DNA of 64,000 bases. It comes from Acanthaster planci (taxonomy: Eukaryota; Echinodermata; Asteroidea; Valvatida; Acanthasteridae). The stretch lies in the NCBI RefSeq assembly GCF_001949145.1, contig NW_019091385.1:3078059-3142058 (forward strand). Direction: 5' to 3'. This document shows positions 22,501 through 34,700 of the stretch, one piece after another. Under the pieces are notes generated by a model. It ran no database searches and had not been told where the DNA came from. It saw nothing but the letters and a program-made list of their open reading frames with translations. How positions within the stretch are numbered: position 1 is the first letter of the stretch; each line of letters starts with the position of its first letter. The position numbers and the translations under genes were made by a program.

Positions 22501-25500
22501 CGTCTTGCCCTCACCGCCATTTCATCAAAACATGCCCCTGTCACAGATAATCCGTTTTGGCTTTACAACAAGGCATCAAGAAGCAGCCTTCGAAAAGAAA
22601 AATGCAAATTCTGTGGTAAGGTGTGCACAGAGAAACAGGGAGCAACTTTGTGTGGCACCTTCGGTGGAAGCATCCTATGGCAGATACCCTATGCAACTGA
22701 AAATTCTTGGATAGTTACTTATATAAGAACTGATCCTGCTCGTCAAATTTCGTGCTGAAACAGAAAGTTTTGAATGAATCATGCTCGGGGCACAGCGGTG
22801 TATACCATGTTGTTGTGTTGCCAAATGACCTTAATGTTCTTCAATTCAAACAAAATCTTTGGTGTGTCTGGGATTTGGGCTCAGGAGGGCAATATTGGGA
22901 CTCAGACTCGACAACATGGATTCGGACTTGAGCTGGACTCGGACAAGAATGGACTCGGGCTTGGCTTGGCTGGGACTCGGATTAGATGGACTCGACTCCA
23001 TCACTGGTTCGAAGTTTGTCCTTATTGCCGACACCACCTTGACATAAATTGTACTCACAGCCAAGCATGTCTCACGACTCGTGGGCGCACAGAAATGGTC
23101 TTCTTGTCAGCATGCCGTCGCTCCCGTTTGAACGGTGATGCCCAGGAGATGGAATCAGACTTGTCATCCCCCCTGGTTGCTGATGTCCACGGAGTCATCG
23201 TCCTCAGCCCTGGCCGGGCCCTCAAAGCTGAAGTGTAGCGTGTCACGCTTGAGGTTGGCGTAGTTATTTCTTCGCTCCTGCTCCAAGATGAGATGGTCCA
23301 TCTGGCGCGACATGCTTTTGACTTCAGCCAGTAAGCCGTTGAGCTCCTCTCCGATGTGGATCATCTGGGTGACCTTTTCCACCTAGAGTTCGCTCTCAGG
23401 TTTGCCAAGAGCCAGCAGGATCTCATTGCCGGCTATCTGCGGAGTTGGAGGGCAGATCTTAGTTCTGAGAAGGTTTGGCAGGGTGTCTGGTCGATCAAGC
23501 ATCAGATTTACTTTCTGCTCAATGGTGACGTTTCCCTTGTCAGTGATGTTAATGACTTCCAAACTTTCTACTGGTGACGGGCTCTTGGAGCCCTGGGTAA
23601 CTAGGTAGTCTCCCTGTCTGGACTTCACTCGAACCCCAGCTATCCGGTTGACAGACCACATGGACTGCCGATGGGCGGGCAGTCTTCTGATCCCCACGAC
23701 CGAAGATGTTATAGCCGGAGGTACACGGGGCCTGTGCTCCCAGAATAGCCGCTTCCATAGTCGGCAGACCCCACAAGATTTCTGATCTGCATTCTCAAAT
23801 TTTCGCTGCTGATCGGAGCTCCGGATAACGCAAAATACTGGCGTTTGTTGAGTGTCAGTAGTTAATTATAGAATGGGCGCTTTGCTATTCGAGTTACACG
23901 CTTGATGGCTGACGGGCGCGGTGTTGTGACGAAACAATGACCTTAAATAATGTTATTAGTTTGTACTGAGTTCATACGTTCTATCTACTCTGCTTTGGTC
24001 AGGAATTTAAACATTAAATTTTTGGCCTTGTTCAAGGAATTCTATTATAATAATAATTATCTGTGGTGTTTCTCTTGTAGGATGATGTTTGGATTCATGA
24101 TTATTACAGCGTTCCTGTCCATGTGGATCAGTAACACCGCCACCACTGCCATGATGTTACCTATTGCGCAGGCTGTGCTGCAGCAACTAAAAAGGGATAA
24201 TCTGAAACAGGTGCTTCTTAAATCCTAGAATAACATAAAGTTGGAAGTAATGTTAGACAGACAAAAATTAAACAGTACACAAATTATCTCTCTTTTAGTG
24301 ATCTTTTTTACTATTGCAAGTACCTGCCCGTTTCTAATTTTTGTAACCATGGGATATGGCGTCTCGTCCATGCACTGGTGTAGGAACTTCTTCTGTTTTC
24401 ACATCAATTAAGTTGATTTACTGCGATCAATTCGTGTAAACCCCCTATTCAGAAGTTTAGCTGAAAAACAACGATAAAGCAGTTCATGAACATGATCATT
24501 GCAGGACACGGATAACATTGAAAGTGTTGAAGACGTTACTGCCAATGAGCGGAGCCACAGCAAATCTGAGGAGGATGTTGTTATTGAAATGGAACAGATT
24601 CAGCCAAATGGTACTTCAAGGTAGGCACAAGACTGCGCTCATCGCAAAGTATGGCTATGCACCTTTCATTCAGATTTGTTTTCAGTCATGTTTTAAAAGC
24701 TTAACCTGTAATTCATTAAAACTGTTTCTTTTTCCAGGACCAGGTTGCATTCTCTGAAAATGAGCAGTCAGAACCTCCAGGAAGACAATGAGCAAGAAGC
24801 CCGATATAACCTTATGTGCAAAGGCATCGTGCTGTGCGTACCTTACGCCGCCAACATCGGTGGTACAGCCACGCTGACAGGCACAGGTCCAAACCTCGTG
24901 ATGGCCGGTCAAGTGAGCAGGTTAGTAAGTCCCAGATCCGGGAGGAATATTGTGTATTAATCAGACGGACTACACCGTCATGAAGCGTGCACTTTTTTGA
25001 CCCGAATAAACGTAAAAATCGCTGTAAGGGATTGGGCTGCAGCTATAGGCCTTGTGTTTGCAGGGAGAGCAGAGAAATCATTCTGGTAACGGCTAAATAC
25101 AGTTCAACATGATGGCGTTTATTTTGTCAAAAACACCCCTTTTTAAGCTGCATGCGTTGTAATCTGTCCAAGCTCAGTAGCTGTCAAGAAAACCAATAGA
25201 CCAAAGGACACAGTCAGCAAGCTCAACCGGTGATCATGTTTATCCCTCTGGACGAGTGCAAGGCTCAGGAGAGCAAAATCTTTGATCACCATGGTCAGTG
25301 CCTCCTGATTTCTTACGGTACCCAATCCCAGCTTTACACGAATCTCTGGCACAAGAGATTTTCAGTAGGGAAAAATCTGGAAAACTGATTTGCCATTCCT
25401 GGCCCCCGGCAATGTTGTGGTCGCGCTCTCAGCGCTGCAGCTGGTGTGACAGATCTGGCAGACGGTACGAGCTGGGTATTTCTCGATGCTTGTACATCCC

Positions 25501-28500
25501 ACAGTTTGTTCGGGTCCGAGGCTGAGGTCAACTTCGGTGAGTGGATGATGTATGCCACGCCTGGTATGCTGCTCTGCCTGCTTCTGACCTGGATCTGGCT
25601 GCAGATTGTTTACGTGGATCGCTGGTAAGTGCCCCCGAAGACAGTTTTTCTTTGCATGAATTCAACCACTGATATAGAAACATGAAGACACAATTTTTGT
25701 TTAAGTTTAGAATTTAACTGGTAATAAACCCCATCCTTTGATCTGAATGTAGTTGCTTCTAATGCAGTCACCATCATTTTTCATTTTCCCAACACACTCG
25801 GGCTTTCAATCCATTCTAGACCCAGACCTGCCTGAAGTCTTATTTGGCGACCAAGTTGAAATGTGTAATTGTGATTTTTTCACTCTTGATTGCTTTCTTG
25901 CCAGGTGCTGCCGGAAGTTAGGTGGTGAACTCGACCACAAAGGCGCTGCCAAAGTCATCCGTCAGGCGTACAAGGACCTCGGGCCCATGTCGTAAGGAGT
26001 TAAACTCCGGTCTTTATAGTCATTTGATTTTCATTTAATAAAGGGTATCAACAACCAACAAGAAATAGTTACTTCAGTGCCCTGTCTTTAACTCCAAACT
26101 GAAAGGGAAATATAAGCCTTACGTGTTTACACGTATTCAGCTTTAAGTCAAGCTATTTACGTGCTTCCCCGACGCCGAGTTACCGTCGACCCCTTGAATA
26201 TTTTTATATATGTCCATTACATGTCCTTTCCTGCCAGGTTTGCCGAGGTGGGTGTTCTGTGCCATTTCGTGCTGCTGATTGTTCTGTGGATCACCCGTGA
26301 ACCAGGCTTCGTGACCGGATGGTCTGTGCTCTTTCTGGAAGAGTAAGTCAGGACCATTTAGGAAACTTAAGATAGGCTCCGTCTAACACCTCGACATCTG
26401 CAGCTTTTCATTATTGCAAAGACTTTACATCAGAATTGCAACAAAAGCAAAAGGAAGCAAATCAGGGGTTGCATTTATTACAACTGGGCCTGCGTCAAGA
26501 GACTAAGTCGTAGTTTGGTAAATCCCGTATGTTGCCTAAACTGGTGGAAGATCATACAACACTAAGCTCTCTGAGACACTATCTGAAGCCTTGTTCATAC
26601 TTGAAGGGAATGCAAAGGTGAAACAAAATTGAAGTCGCGAGACACCTGCTGTTGCACAATCTGCTTGTGTTTAAGCGTGTTCAACTCTTGTAATTTCGCA
26701 GCGCGAATTGTTTGATCTGATGTCACATGGGAAGATATCTCGGAAGGTGGAATTCGATCTTCCCTGTTCACTGCCTTTGAACCACTTTTAAATCCCCAGC
26801 TATGTGACCGACTCGACTACAGTCTTATTTGTCGCCATCCTGCTTTTCGTGTTCCCGTCACGGATGCCCAAATTCTTGTGCGGCCGGAGCTCCAAAGGTT
26901 AGCTACTGTTGAATTTGTCATTCACCATTTGAAAAATTTGTTCGTTCATAGAAGATGTAATCAGACACTGCAATCACTGATAATGACTTGCCTTTAATTT
27001 CTGTAGTCGGTTCTTAGACATTCAAATTATTAGTATGAATTAAGCATTCAGAATTAAAGTGACGGTTATTTCATCAAAACGATGGTAACTGAACATTTTA
27101 TCATATAACATTGCTTGGATTTTTGACATTTTCTGGTAAATTAGATTATCTAATGTCACTTTTGTGTAACGTATGTAGCTGCATTACACAAAAGATGCCT
27201 CATTATCAGAATCCAGTATGGGACGGTCAGGTTGTATCGGTCATTGATACTAGCAACTGAGATTTTCCTCCAGCGTGACCCAGGTCCGGATCTGTCCTGG
27301 GACTATTCATAAATATAGTTTATAAACTGTTGGCGTTACTCTTGTTTTCTTGCAAGATAACTTCCCGAGACTTTGTACTCACTCCCAGTATGTCATGTTG
27401 GTGGATCCATTTCTTTTTGGGCGAACACTTTTGATTTTTTTTTTATATCTGTATGATGCAAATTTTTTTTACGTTTTGTATGACGACACGACAGTTGAAT
27501 GTTCAGCAATTGTATTTGTCTTTTATTCTTCGCAGAAGATTTGCTGGAAGAAAAAAGTCCCTGCCCGGCCCTTCTTGAATGGCCGGTTATTCATAAAAAG
27601 ATGGCTTGGCTCGTGGTTATCCTCTTAGGCGGAGGATTTGCACTGGCCGAAGGATGCAAGGTAGAGAGTCACAGTGGCCAGTGGTGATCGGTCACACTGA
27701 TCGGCAAAGGTCAAATTCATTTTCTGGTTATAGCACTCCAGTATGTATAGTTATACCGATGTGGATGAACCACGGAAATCGACTTTGAACGGTACCTATA
27801 CGGTGGGCTGTGCCAAGTTTGATGCTCGGTTGCGCAAGTTGTCACCGGTAGCGAGATCTGTCCACGATTAAGTCTCTCTACCTATTCTCAATTTGTGGAA
27901 TATTTGGAATAAAAACAGGCTGTTGACGCTAGACCTTACTGGCTCTGTATTTTGATCCATTGTCCAACAATTAGGTGTCGGGTCTGTCAGCTTGGATAGG
28001 CGACAAGTTCGCTGTATTAGATAGCCTCCCTCCCTTTGCCATCGCGTTGGTGGTGTCCGTCATCATAGCCGGTTTCACCGAGGTCACCAGCAACGTGGCT
28101 ACGGCAACCATCTTCCTGCCCATACTCGCCAGCCTGGTAAGTTTGGCACCCTGTAAGATTGAACTGGTAGAACGCCTTACGCTAGCGTCTCCTTTTGTGG
28201 ACGTTCTGAGTGTACGGTTTTTACAAACGGGAACTGATGGACTCTGTGATCGTTCTTGTGCTTATCAAGGGGACGAGTATCGGCGTCAATCCACTCTTCT
28301 TGATGCTACCTGCCACCGTGGCCTGCTCCTTCGCCTTCATGCTGCCAGTGGCCACGCCTCCTAATGCCATCGCCTTCGCCTATGAGCAAGTCACTGTCAT
28401 GGACATGGTAATTATCTCTGGTTGCTACATATTTACGGCCTTAGTACACCGGAAGAGTTCTGTTGAGTCCCAACAATGAAGTAAAGGGGCAACAGGATGG

Positions 28501-29011
28501 AAGTTTATACACCTATACACACGTGTTATCATTCATGTTCCCGCTTATCGATTGTACATAATCGGAGTGAAATCCATACTCTTTTTATGAGTTCTAATAC
28601 TGCAGACGTTTCACAGGTGTTCTGCCCTTCTCAGAGAAATGTAAAGTATCACAAATGAACACATCTCTCTAGCAATTCTCTCTCCTTTTAATTCACGTGT
28701 TTATATGCTGTACAATAACAGACTTCAGTTGTTCCTTGTGTTGCTTCAATTAACAAAGTATTGTTTCACATTATATGCAAATCAGTGACGTAGAACTCGT
28801 GCTCTGGAAAATGTGGGCATGACCGTGGATAGCCTCTCGTTCGTTCATCTTATCATACTGTTAACCTCTCTCCCAGGTGAAGACGGGTTTCATGCTAAAC
28901 GTTATCTGCGTCTTCGTTGCCAACGCCAGCATCAACACACTGGGCATGTGGATCTTTGATGTGGGCACGTTTCCCGATTGGGCAAAGGTCAACGTTACAG
29001 CTGCCTATTAA
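19555..29011 (+). CDS. SLC13-family sodium/dicarboxylate cotransporter, tandem copy 2 (13 visible exons)
   Basis: Exons: 19555-19754, 20644-20909, 24081-24210, 24505-24620, 24738-24920, 25505-25624, 25905-25991, 26238-26342, 26800-26897, 27536-27660, 27975-28136, 28270-28407, 28877-29011 (TAA). All phases agree. From the ATG at 19557 ([14 protein letters not shown]) the product is 620 residues, the usual size for SLC13A2/3/5-like proteins. Motifs: [56 protein letters not shown] (first SNT), [49 protein letters not shown] charged cytoplasmic loop is encoded by exons 4-5. It probably imports citrate-cycle acids with sodium; which acid cannot be read from sequence. The exon-1 acceptor (CCTAG at 19554) aligns with that of copy 1, so an upstream coding or UTR exon is possible. 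Every exon has a counterpart in copy 1. Confidence 0.95.
21832..23006. mobile_element. hAT-type DNA transposon, 1175 bp, in intron 2 of SLC13 copy 2
   Basis: The element begins CAGTGATGGAG and ends CTCCATCACTG, which are exact inverted ends over 11 bp. It is flanked on both sides by GTTCGAAG (21824-21831 and 23007-23014), an 8-bp target-site duplication diagnostic of the hAT superfamily. Subterminal DNA on both sides is rich in ACTCGG/GACTCG repeats. The interior has one short frame (22393-22758, +) with a CKFCGK cysteine pair that could be a BED-finger remnant, but no full transposase, so it is non-autonomous. Copy 1 lacks it, so it inserted after the gene duplication. Confidence 0.9.
22393..22758 (+). 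pseudogene. Possible BED-finger remnant inside the hAT-type element
   Basis: This 121-codon frame contains [15 protein letters not shown], a Cys-x2-Cys pair in a context seen in the zinc-binding BED domain at the start of hAT transposases. The histidines and the rest of the transposase are not recognisable. The assignment leans on its position between hAT ends. Confidence 0.3.
23164..23776 (-). pseudogene. Antisense coding-like relic in intron 2 of SLC13 copy 2
   Basis: This is the homologue of the block at 10656-11246. It keeps [19 protein letters not shown], the same in-frame TAG (23383-23385) and the downstream [17 protein letters not shown] segment. At its 5' side it retains extra coding-like sequence ([12 protein letters not shown], then SGYNIFG) that copy 1 lacks. 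A short insertion near 23575-23600 shifts the frame between the TGRLPSYP and VESLEV parts, so copy 2 at least cannot make the whole protein. Function unknown. It is treated as a relic. Confidence 0.5.
24081..24210 (+). CDS. SLC13 copy 2, exon 3: intact first SNT motif
   Basis: Acceptor TTGTAG, donor CAG followed by GTGCTT. The exon codes [16 protein letters not shown], then S-N-T, then [17 protein letters not shown]. It matches exon 3 of copy 1 in length (130 bp) and phase. It serves as the reference for the Ser-to-Ile change in copy 1. Confidence 0.92.
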
Positions 29012-30990
29012 TAACTTCATGGAGTGGGACTCCGCCTGTCGCCATACAGGTTCAGTGACAAAACAGACTGGCAGAGTCCTGACCATGAGCTGATATTTCA
29101 TAACTATACTTATTAAAAGTTTCATAAGGTGGGGTCTATAAGTTTGACAGGTGAGCAGTGTTGAGCATGCTGCAGATCGTCGTTAAGGACTTGAAAGTCG
29201 TGAGAGTGTATTGCACGATACGTACAGGAAATATTCGAGTATTCTTAGGTAAATATCAAACAACGCGCTAAAACATAATACAAAACAAAATAAAAATACA
29301 AAAGTCCTGTTAAAGTATACACAAAAGTAGCCATTTCAAATGAAAACCAGCCCTGTACGGATATTGTTGACGGCGAAGAAGATACTTATTACATAAGATG
29401 ATGTCAGCATCTTGAATTAAAAAAAAATCGCGGTGGGCGCGGGAAATGTTAGAGCAACGCTGAAAGAGCGACTTTTTAAAACTAATTTAAAGATAATGGA
29501 TGGTCTCCCATATCCATATCTATTCTTTGCTGTATGAAACGGGAGATATATTTTCTCTCTTCACAGAGAGGTTTTTAACGCTGTAGTGTTCTTGAGGATC
29601 AGTATGTACAGGTTGAGGCAGCCGACGCACGCCCCATACTTTTTCACCAATATTCTTTTCTTTTTTTGAATTTAAGTTTGACTTCTTTTTTTTCCGTTTC
29701 TTCTACGTCAGCTATATATTTAATTACTTTATAAAGGCATGAATGAATATCCAGATGAATAAATAATTTGCTCATCTGTGCTCACAATATATTCGGTTTT
29801 CACCCCCAATGTCGACTTTCCCTTTTGTCAATGCCGGAACTCGCTCCCTGACAGCTCGCGTACAGTTTGTATTGTCTGTTTTGGCGGGGGCTGGATAGGC
29901 CTATTAAGTGCATTCTCACCGATTCTTAAATATCTTGGACTTTGAAACAGCTTAATTGTGTTGAAAGCCCGATTCTTCGCAAAACAACGCTTTTCCTCGG
30001 TAAGAGTTATATGGAGAACATGCTGGTCTACGGCAAGTGCCGTTTGGCAACACGTTATTAGGTGTATTCACGCAAAGACCTTACTCAAAAGTGATGCGCT
30101 TTTGCACACATTCAGTTGAAAAATCATTAGCACTGAGAGTGCTTCACAGCGCCATTACTGTTGCTTCAAAATGTTTTTCATATCTGTCTGTGTGTTATCT
30201 TCCCCCTTTCACTGAGATCAAGAAGAGGTCTGCGAATTTACGCTAAAAATGTTTAACACACAAGTTATGAAACGGAAATCTTTGAGGCCTTGAACGCAAA
30301 TTATATTCTTGAAGAAGATTATCGCGTGTTTAAGCCAGTATACCTTCGGTCAGAGTTGTTTCTAAATTCGTCATGTTAGCTAAGACTGTTACAGAGGGTT
30401 TGCTGCTCTTGTCCAACTACTTTTTGCAATTGCACTTTTACTTGTGTTAGTACATTCGTGTACTTTAAAAGCCAGTGTCACAGTCTTTTGAACCAAAAGG
30501 AAGGTTCTACCACCCTCTGTTGCATATTTAATCTTTACAAGTAACGAAATAATTTTATCAGTCCTGTGCCTGCGATAACTGAGCTCCAATCCACACGGAT
30601 ACATGTGGATAGGTCTTCAGAGACAAAGCTTTTGTTGTAACGTTTCTACCAATAAAGAGCGAACGTAGCAAGTACTGATCAGCGTCTGATATGATTGAGA
30701 ATTATGCAATTCCTGACAACTACCCTAATTTCCTCCAAAATCTGTCTTCCATAGAGATCATGGAAATCTACCATGCAAATTTCCCGAGTGGTTGGTGCAA
30801 AGATTGACAAACGCCACAAACTATATAAGCAACTTTCCTCGCAAGTTCCTGTATTTACACGAACTGAGGTGGTATCTGCTTCATCGACGATGAAACTCTG
30901 GTGGCGAAAGACAAGATGAGACATGGAGGTAGAACGTCAGCGCTGGGCTTTCCTTCAGAGAAATTGGTCGCATTAGAGCCAAAATTCCGG
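29012..30990. other. Convergent 3' flanks of SLC13 copy 2 and the receptor gene
   Basis: No coding exon is visible. The interval must hold the 3' UTRs of two genes running toward each other. An AATAAA hexamer on the plus strand at 29758-29763 is a plausible poly(A) signal for SLC13 copy 2, about 750 bp after its stop. I did not find a clear minus-strand signal for the receptor. Confidence 0.5.
29758..29763 (+). terminator. Candidate poly(A) signal for SLC13 copy 2
   Basis: AATAAA on the plus strand, downstream of the TAA at 29009-29011 in an AT-rich stretch. It is supported only by sequence and position. Confidence 0.35.
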
Positions 30991-31740
30991 TCAAACATAG
31001 TATATCATCTCTGGTTTTTCATTAAGCTGCAGTAGTCGCATTTGAACGCTGCGCATCTCGACCACGAGTCTACGAACTTCGTTGTGGAAGCGAGCGCTCT
31101 CCCGCCTCTCACTGTTACTGCGGGAACGTCTGGCCGACCCGCAGCCAGTGCGCATGGGGGAATACCGTTTTATTGCGTCGTTCTTAATGCATCGGTTGGG
31201 TCCGTCGATGGAGGACACCAGCGTGTGTCGCCGGGGCATGCTGCCGGACGACAGGCTCTTGATTAGGGGCGGGTGTCGCCTCAGCGGCCTGGTCATCACC
31301 GGGTTCTCGTGCAAGTGTGGGAGGTAAGGTCTAGTCGGGTTCTGGAGGCACAGCTCGGCGTGCTGCTGCTTGGCTGACCGGGAAGGGGACGGGGTACCAG
31401 TAAGCTGGTCCTCGTCACCAACGGAGCTCTGGTTCTCGTTCAGATCGGTCGTGTAGGTGCTCACGCTCCTCGAGTCCAAAGAATGCCGGCCGGAATCGTC
31501 CCTCTGCAGCAGGCAATGCAGTTCCACCTCGTGCTCAGCACCTGTCACGTGGTTCTGGTACGGGGGCTTAGCTGGTTCGGTACCCTGTATACTCGTCTCC
31601 GGCAGGTGCAGCAGCATGTACATGTCTTTCTGTTGGCAGAGATCCCCAGCCCATTCTCTGCTGCTGTCGCTGCTGTCACCGTCATCCGACCTACTGAGGA
31701 GTCTCAGCTGGGCTTCCAACTCAGCAATACGATTATCCAG
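30991..31740 (-). CDS. GABA-B receptor-like gene, last exon: long cytoplasmic tail
   Basis: The acceptor CTTGACAG is followed by CTGGATAATCG (phase 0) and the exon runs 249 codons to TGA at 30991-30993. It opens with a heptad-rich coiled coil (LDNRIAELEAQLRLL). It then becomes acidic/Ser-rich and later basic (RRHPPLIKSL, GSARRSRSNSERRES), ending in a second helical segment (EVRRLVVEMRSVQMRLLQL). The coiled coil is the family's dimerisation element. The rest I cannot match to a known tail. Confidence 0.9.
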   Translation of the reverse strand: MDNRIAELEAQLRLLSRSDDGDSSDSSREWAGDLCQQKDMYMLLHLPETSIQGTEPAKPPYQNHVTGAEHEVELHCLLQRDDSGRHSLDSRSVSTYTTDLNENQSSVGDEDQLTGTPSPSRSAKQQHAELCLQNPTRPYLPHLHENPVMTRPLRRHPPLIKSLSSGSMPRRHTLVSSIDGPNRCIKNDAIKRYSPMRTGCGSARRSRSNSERRESARFHNEVRRLVVEMRSVQMRLLQLNEKPEMIYYV

Positions 31741-34700
31741 CTGTCAAGGTAAAAACGCATGCAAATTAATCGCTAAACATTTGTAATGTTAGGATTTAAT
31801 TGTAAATTCAAGTCAAATGAGCATTTGGAATTGCAATTGGGATGCTCACCTTATTTTTCTCTTTCCTGAAAGCCCTGGCCTGAACCTCGGCCCGGTAGAG
31901 GGACTCCTTCATCTCCGTCGTCTCATCTGTCACAAAGCGTCTCGTGCGACCTTTGATCTCTAACCCCACGGATTTCGTCACGGGGTCACTGCCCAACCGC
32001 ACGGCATGTATGGTGTACACCTGAAAATGAGAAAGGTTTAGTATCAAATAGTCTATCAGTTAAAACAAAATTTGAAGATGTCACTTCAAAGCCATTCTAC
32101 TATATTACTCCCCAAGACAGGTGAGAATACAGTGATTGAAGTATTAAACAGAAAAAATAATTAAGGTTTCCTTTGAAGCCACTTCAAGGGATAGTGTTAG
32201 TTTTTTTCTTAGATCGTCATCTGGCATGCTGGTCGTGACGACGACCACAAACCCCGTCTCACCTTCGGCACAAACAGGAAGCAAAGGGTCATAGTGGTGG
32301 TGATGCAGATGCAGACGGTGACTAGAACAAAGGATGTGGTGAGCTGATCACCACGAGTGACGAGGTTAGAAACCACTACGGCAAGAATACTCATTATGGT
32401 CACGTTGTACACGCAGACCTACCGACAGATTGAGAGAAGATGACTACAGATGGAGAAAAGGATTTACATTGTTTTGTGATGGGAAAAACTAAGTACTTTG
32501 AAATAGTTATGCTGATGTCTATATTTACTGTTAATCAATGGCGTCTTCAATTTGTCGACAATGTTTCCGATGGCGAGAAATCAATTTTTGTTTTTTCAGT
32601 TTGAACTGTTTCATTTCTGACTTACTGCTATATAGTGCGAATCGTTCAATGCCGGTATTTTGACTTTCCTCGTCTCCCAGCCAAGAAACAGGCCGAAGAG
32701 TAGAAGGAGGCCCTTGTAGGCGTACACCGTGCCCAGCCAGATGCTGAGATTCTCTGACCGGCACACCTCCAAGATCGGCACGAACGCTACGGTGTCGTTT
32801 GACGACTGGTAACAAAGGAGAAGACGAAATAAGGGCGTGATAGGATGGCTTGAGTTGCGAGAATCTCCAAGGGCACTTGTGTTGATGTAAAGGACGCCCT
32901 CTCATAAGTGACAGCTAAATGTTACACGTAACAATTGATTGTGAAAACCTACTGCATATGCTAGATTCGGTAAGTTCCCCGGATTTTTGAGAGGACGTTT
33001 CTTGTCAACTCTATCTTTCCATGAGAAGTCAGTCAAAATGAACGAACTGAGAAAATGAAATGTAACATTTGTTGAATTTTTGTTAAAGTTATACTCGACT
33101 AGGTTGGACTTCGTGTTTTTTCTATATTAATAAGATTTCTCTCCCTTGGTCTGGTCAAGAGACCGATAGAACCATATCGGATGGCCAGTTATACATGTCT
33201 AGGCAACTTTGTGTAAAAATGGAGGCACCCTTTATGTCAGTGCGAGGGGCACTCCTTAAGCTTAATCGTAGATGTCCTAAGTTCCTTGTCTCTTTTAACC
33301 TCCGTTCAAGACCTTGCAGCATATGGCCCCTGCATACCACTTACACACGACCACATCTCCTACACATTATGGCGTTCATCCAATCCTGACGGATGTAACG
33401 AAGACTAATGGCACGGATTTGGCTAGAGTACAAGCAAAGAGATGGGAGATATGAAGCGCGAAATGAACCAAAAACGCCCATTATCTTGACGAATTACAGT
33501 CACTGTGCCGGCTGTACTTAGGCAACGTTAATCAGTTGACGACGAAGGCATACGGCGAGTTAGTGGCCAAGTGCATGATGTTTTTGTTAACAGTACATGA
33601 TTAAATATGGGCCCTGATAAAAATCTGTCGCGACGCGCGAGTCCCGGGGGAATTGTTAAAGTAGGTCTATAAGCTCGTTCTGTTTTTCGTAAAATGGTAG
33701 GTATCCTCGTCATTGCATTCCATGATATAGGTACTTTGCAGTTCCTTCGTGTGTTGCTTTGCGGACGCTTCGATTTCTTCGTAGAAATTATAAATTGAGA
33801 TGACATCTTGGGTAGCAAATTTTGTCTAACGTCGAATTACCTCTAAAGGGAGTCGCTCTTCCACTCTGATCATGGGATCGAGGACGCTCCAGAGCGTCAA
33901 AATAATGATATCAATGATTAGTAGAACACCAATCATCAGGAACAAAGTTGACTCGTGAAGCATCTGCGAGTGCAAACAATGATGAATATGAACCGTAAAG
34001 ATGTAACAGCAAGTCAGTGTTCACATACAAATATAATGAATGTTACAGATGCAGGTGTAAAAATGAATTCATCAGATGAAAGATTGGACGTTTTCACTTG
34101 ATACCGAATAAGATTATTCTTTTCAATGAACAAATCTTAATTCTTTTTTGTAAAATTAAATCCATGCCTAACCGGCATAAACTGTGATTAAATCCGAGCT
34201 ATAATAAACCAAAGCATCGCTAAGGGTTCAGAAATTCCTGTGACTAATTAAATAGAGCTGTCATGACCGTGGAAAAAACACTGCAGCATTGCGGTGCATG
34301 CTTGTGACGAATAATTCGATGACAAGTAAGGGAGGACCCATTTGTCAGATGACAGGGAAATTTTCTGACGTTGTCGAATACAATGTATCCCCAGTAAGCC
34401 TCCGTGTAGTTTAGCACTAGCCTTTCAAAATTATCTGCTGCTGATTAAGGTAATATCCTTAAAAAGACGTATCCTTAACGACGTACCTTTCGTTTAATGA
34501 CGCGGCTAGTAGCATGGGTAATTATGTGATATACCCGATACGTCTTCACGAACATGGAACCAAACGCAAAGGAGAAACCAACCATCAGGAACGCGGCACG
34601 GATCTGGGGAAATGACAGATTAGTGTTATTTTCAAGAAATGCAGTAGAGCAGTTCTGTAAGCGGTTGATTCAATCCATCTTTGATGGGGCACAGTGCAAC

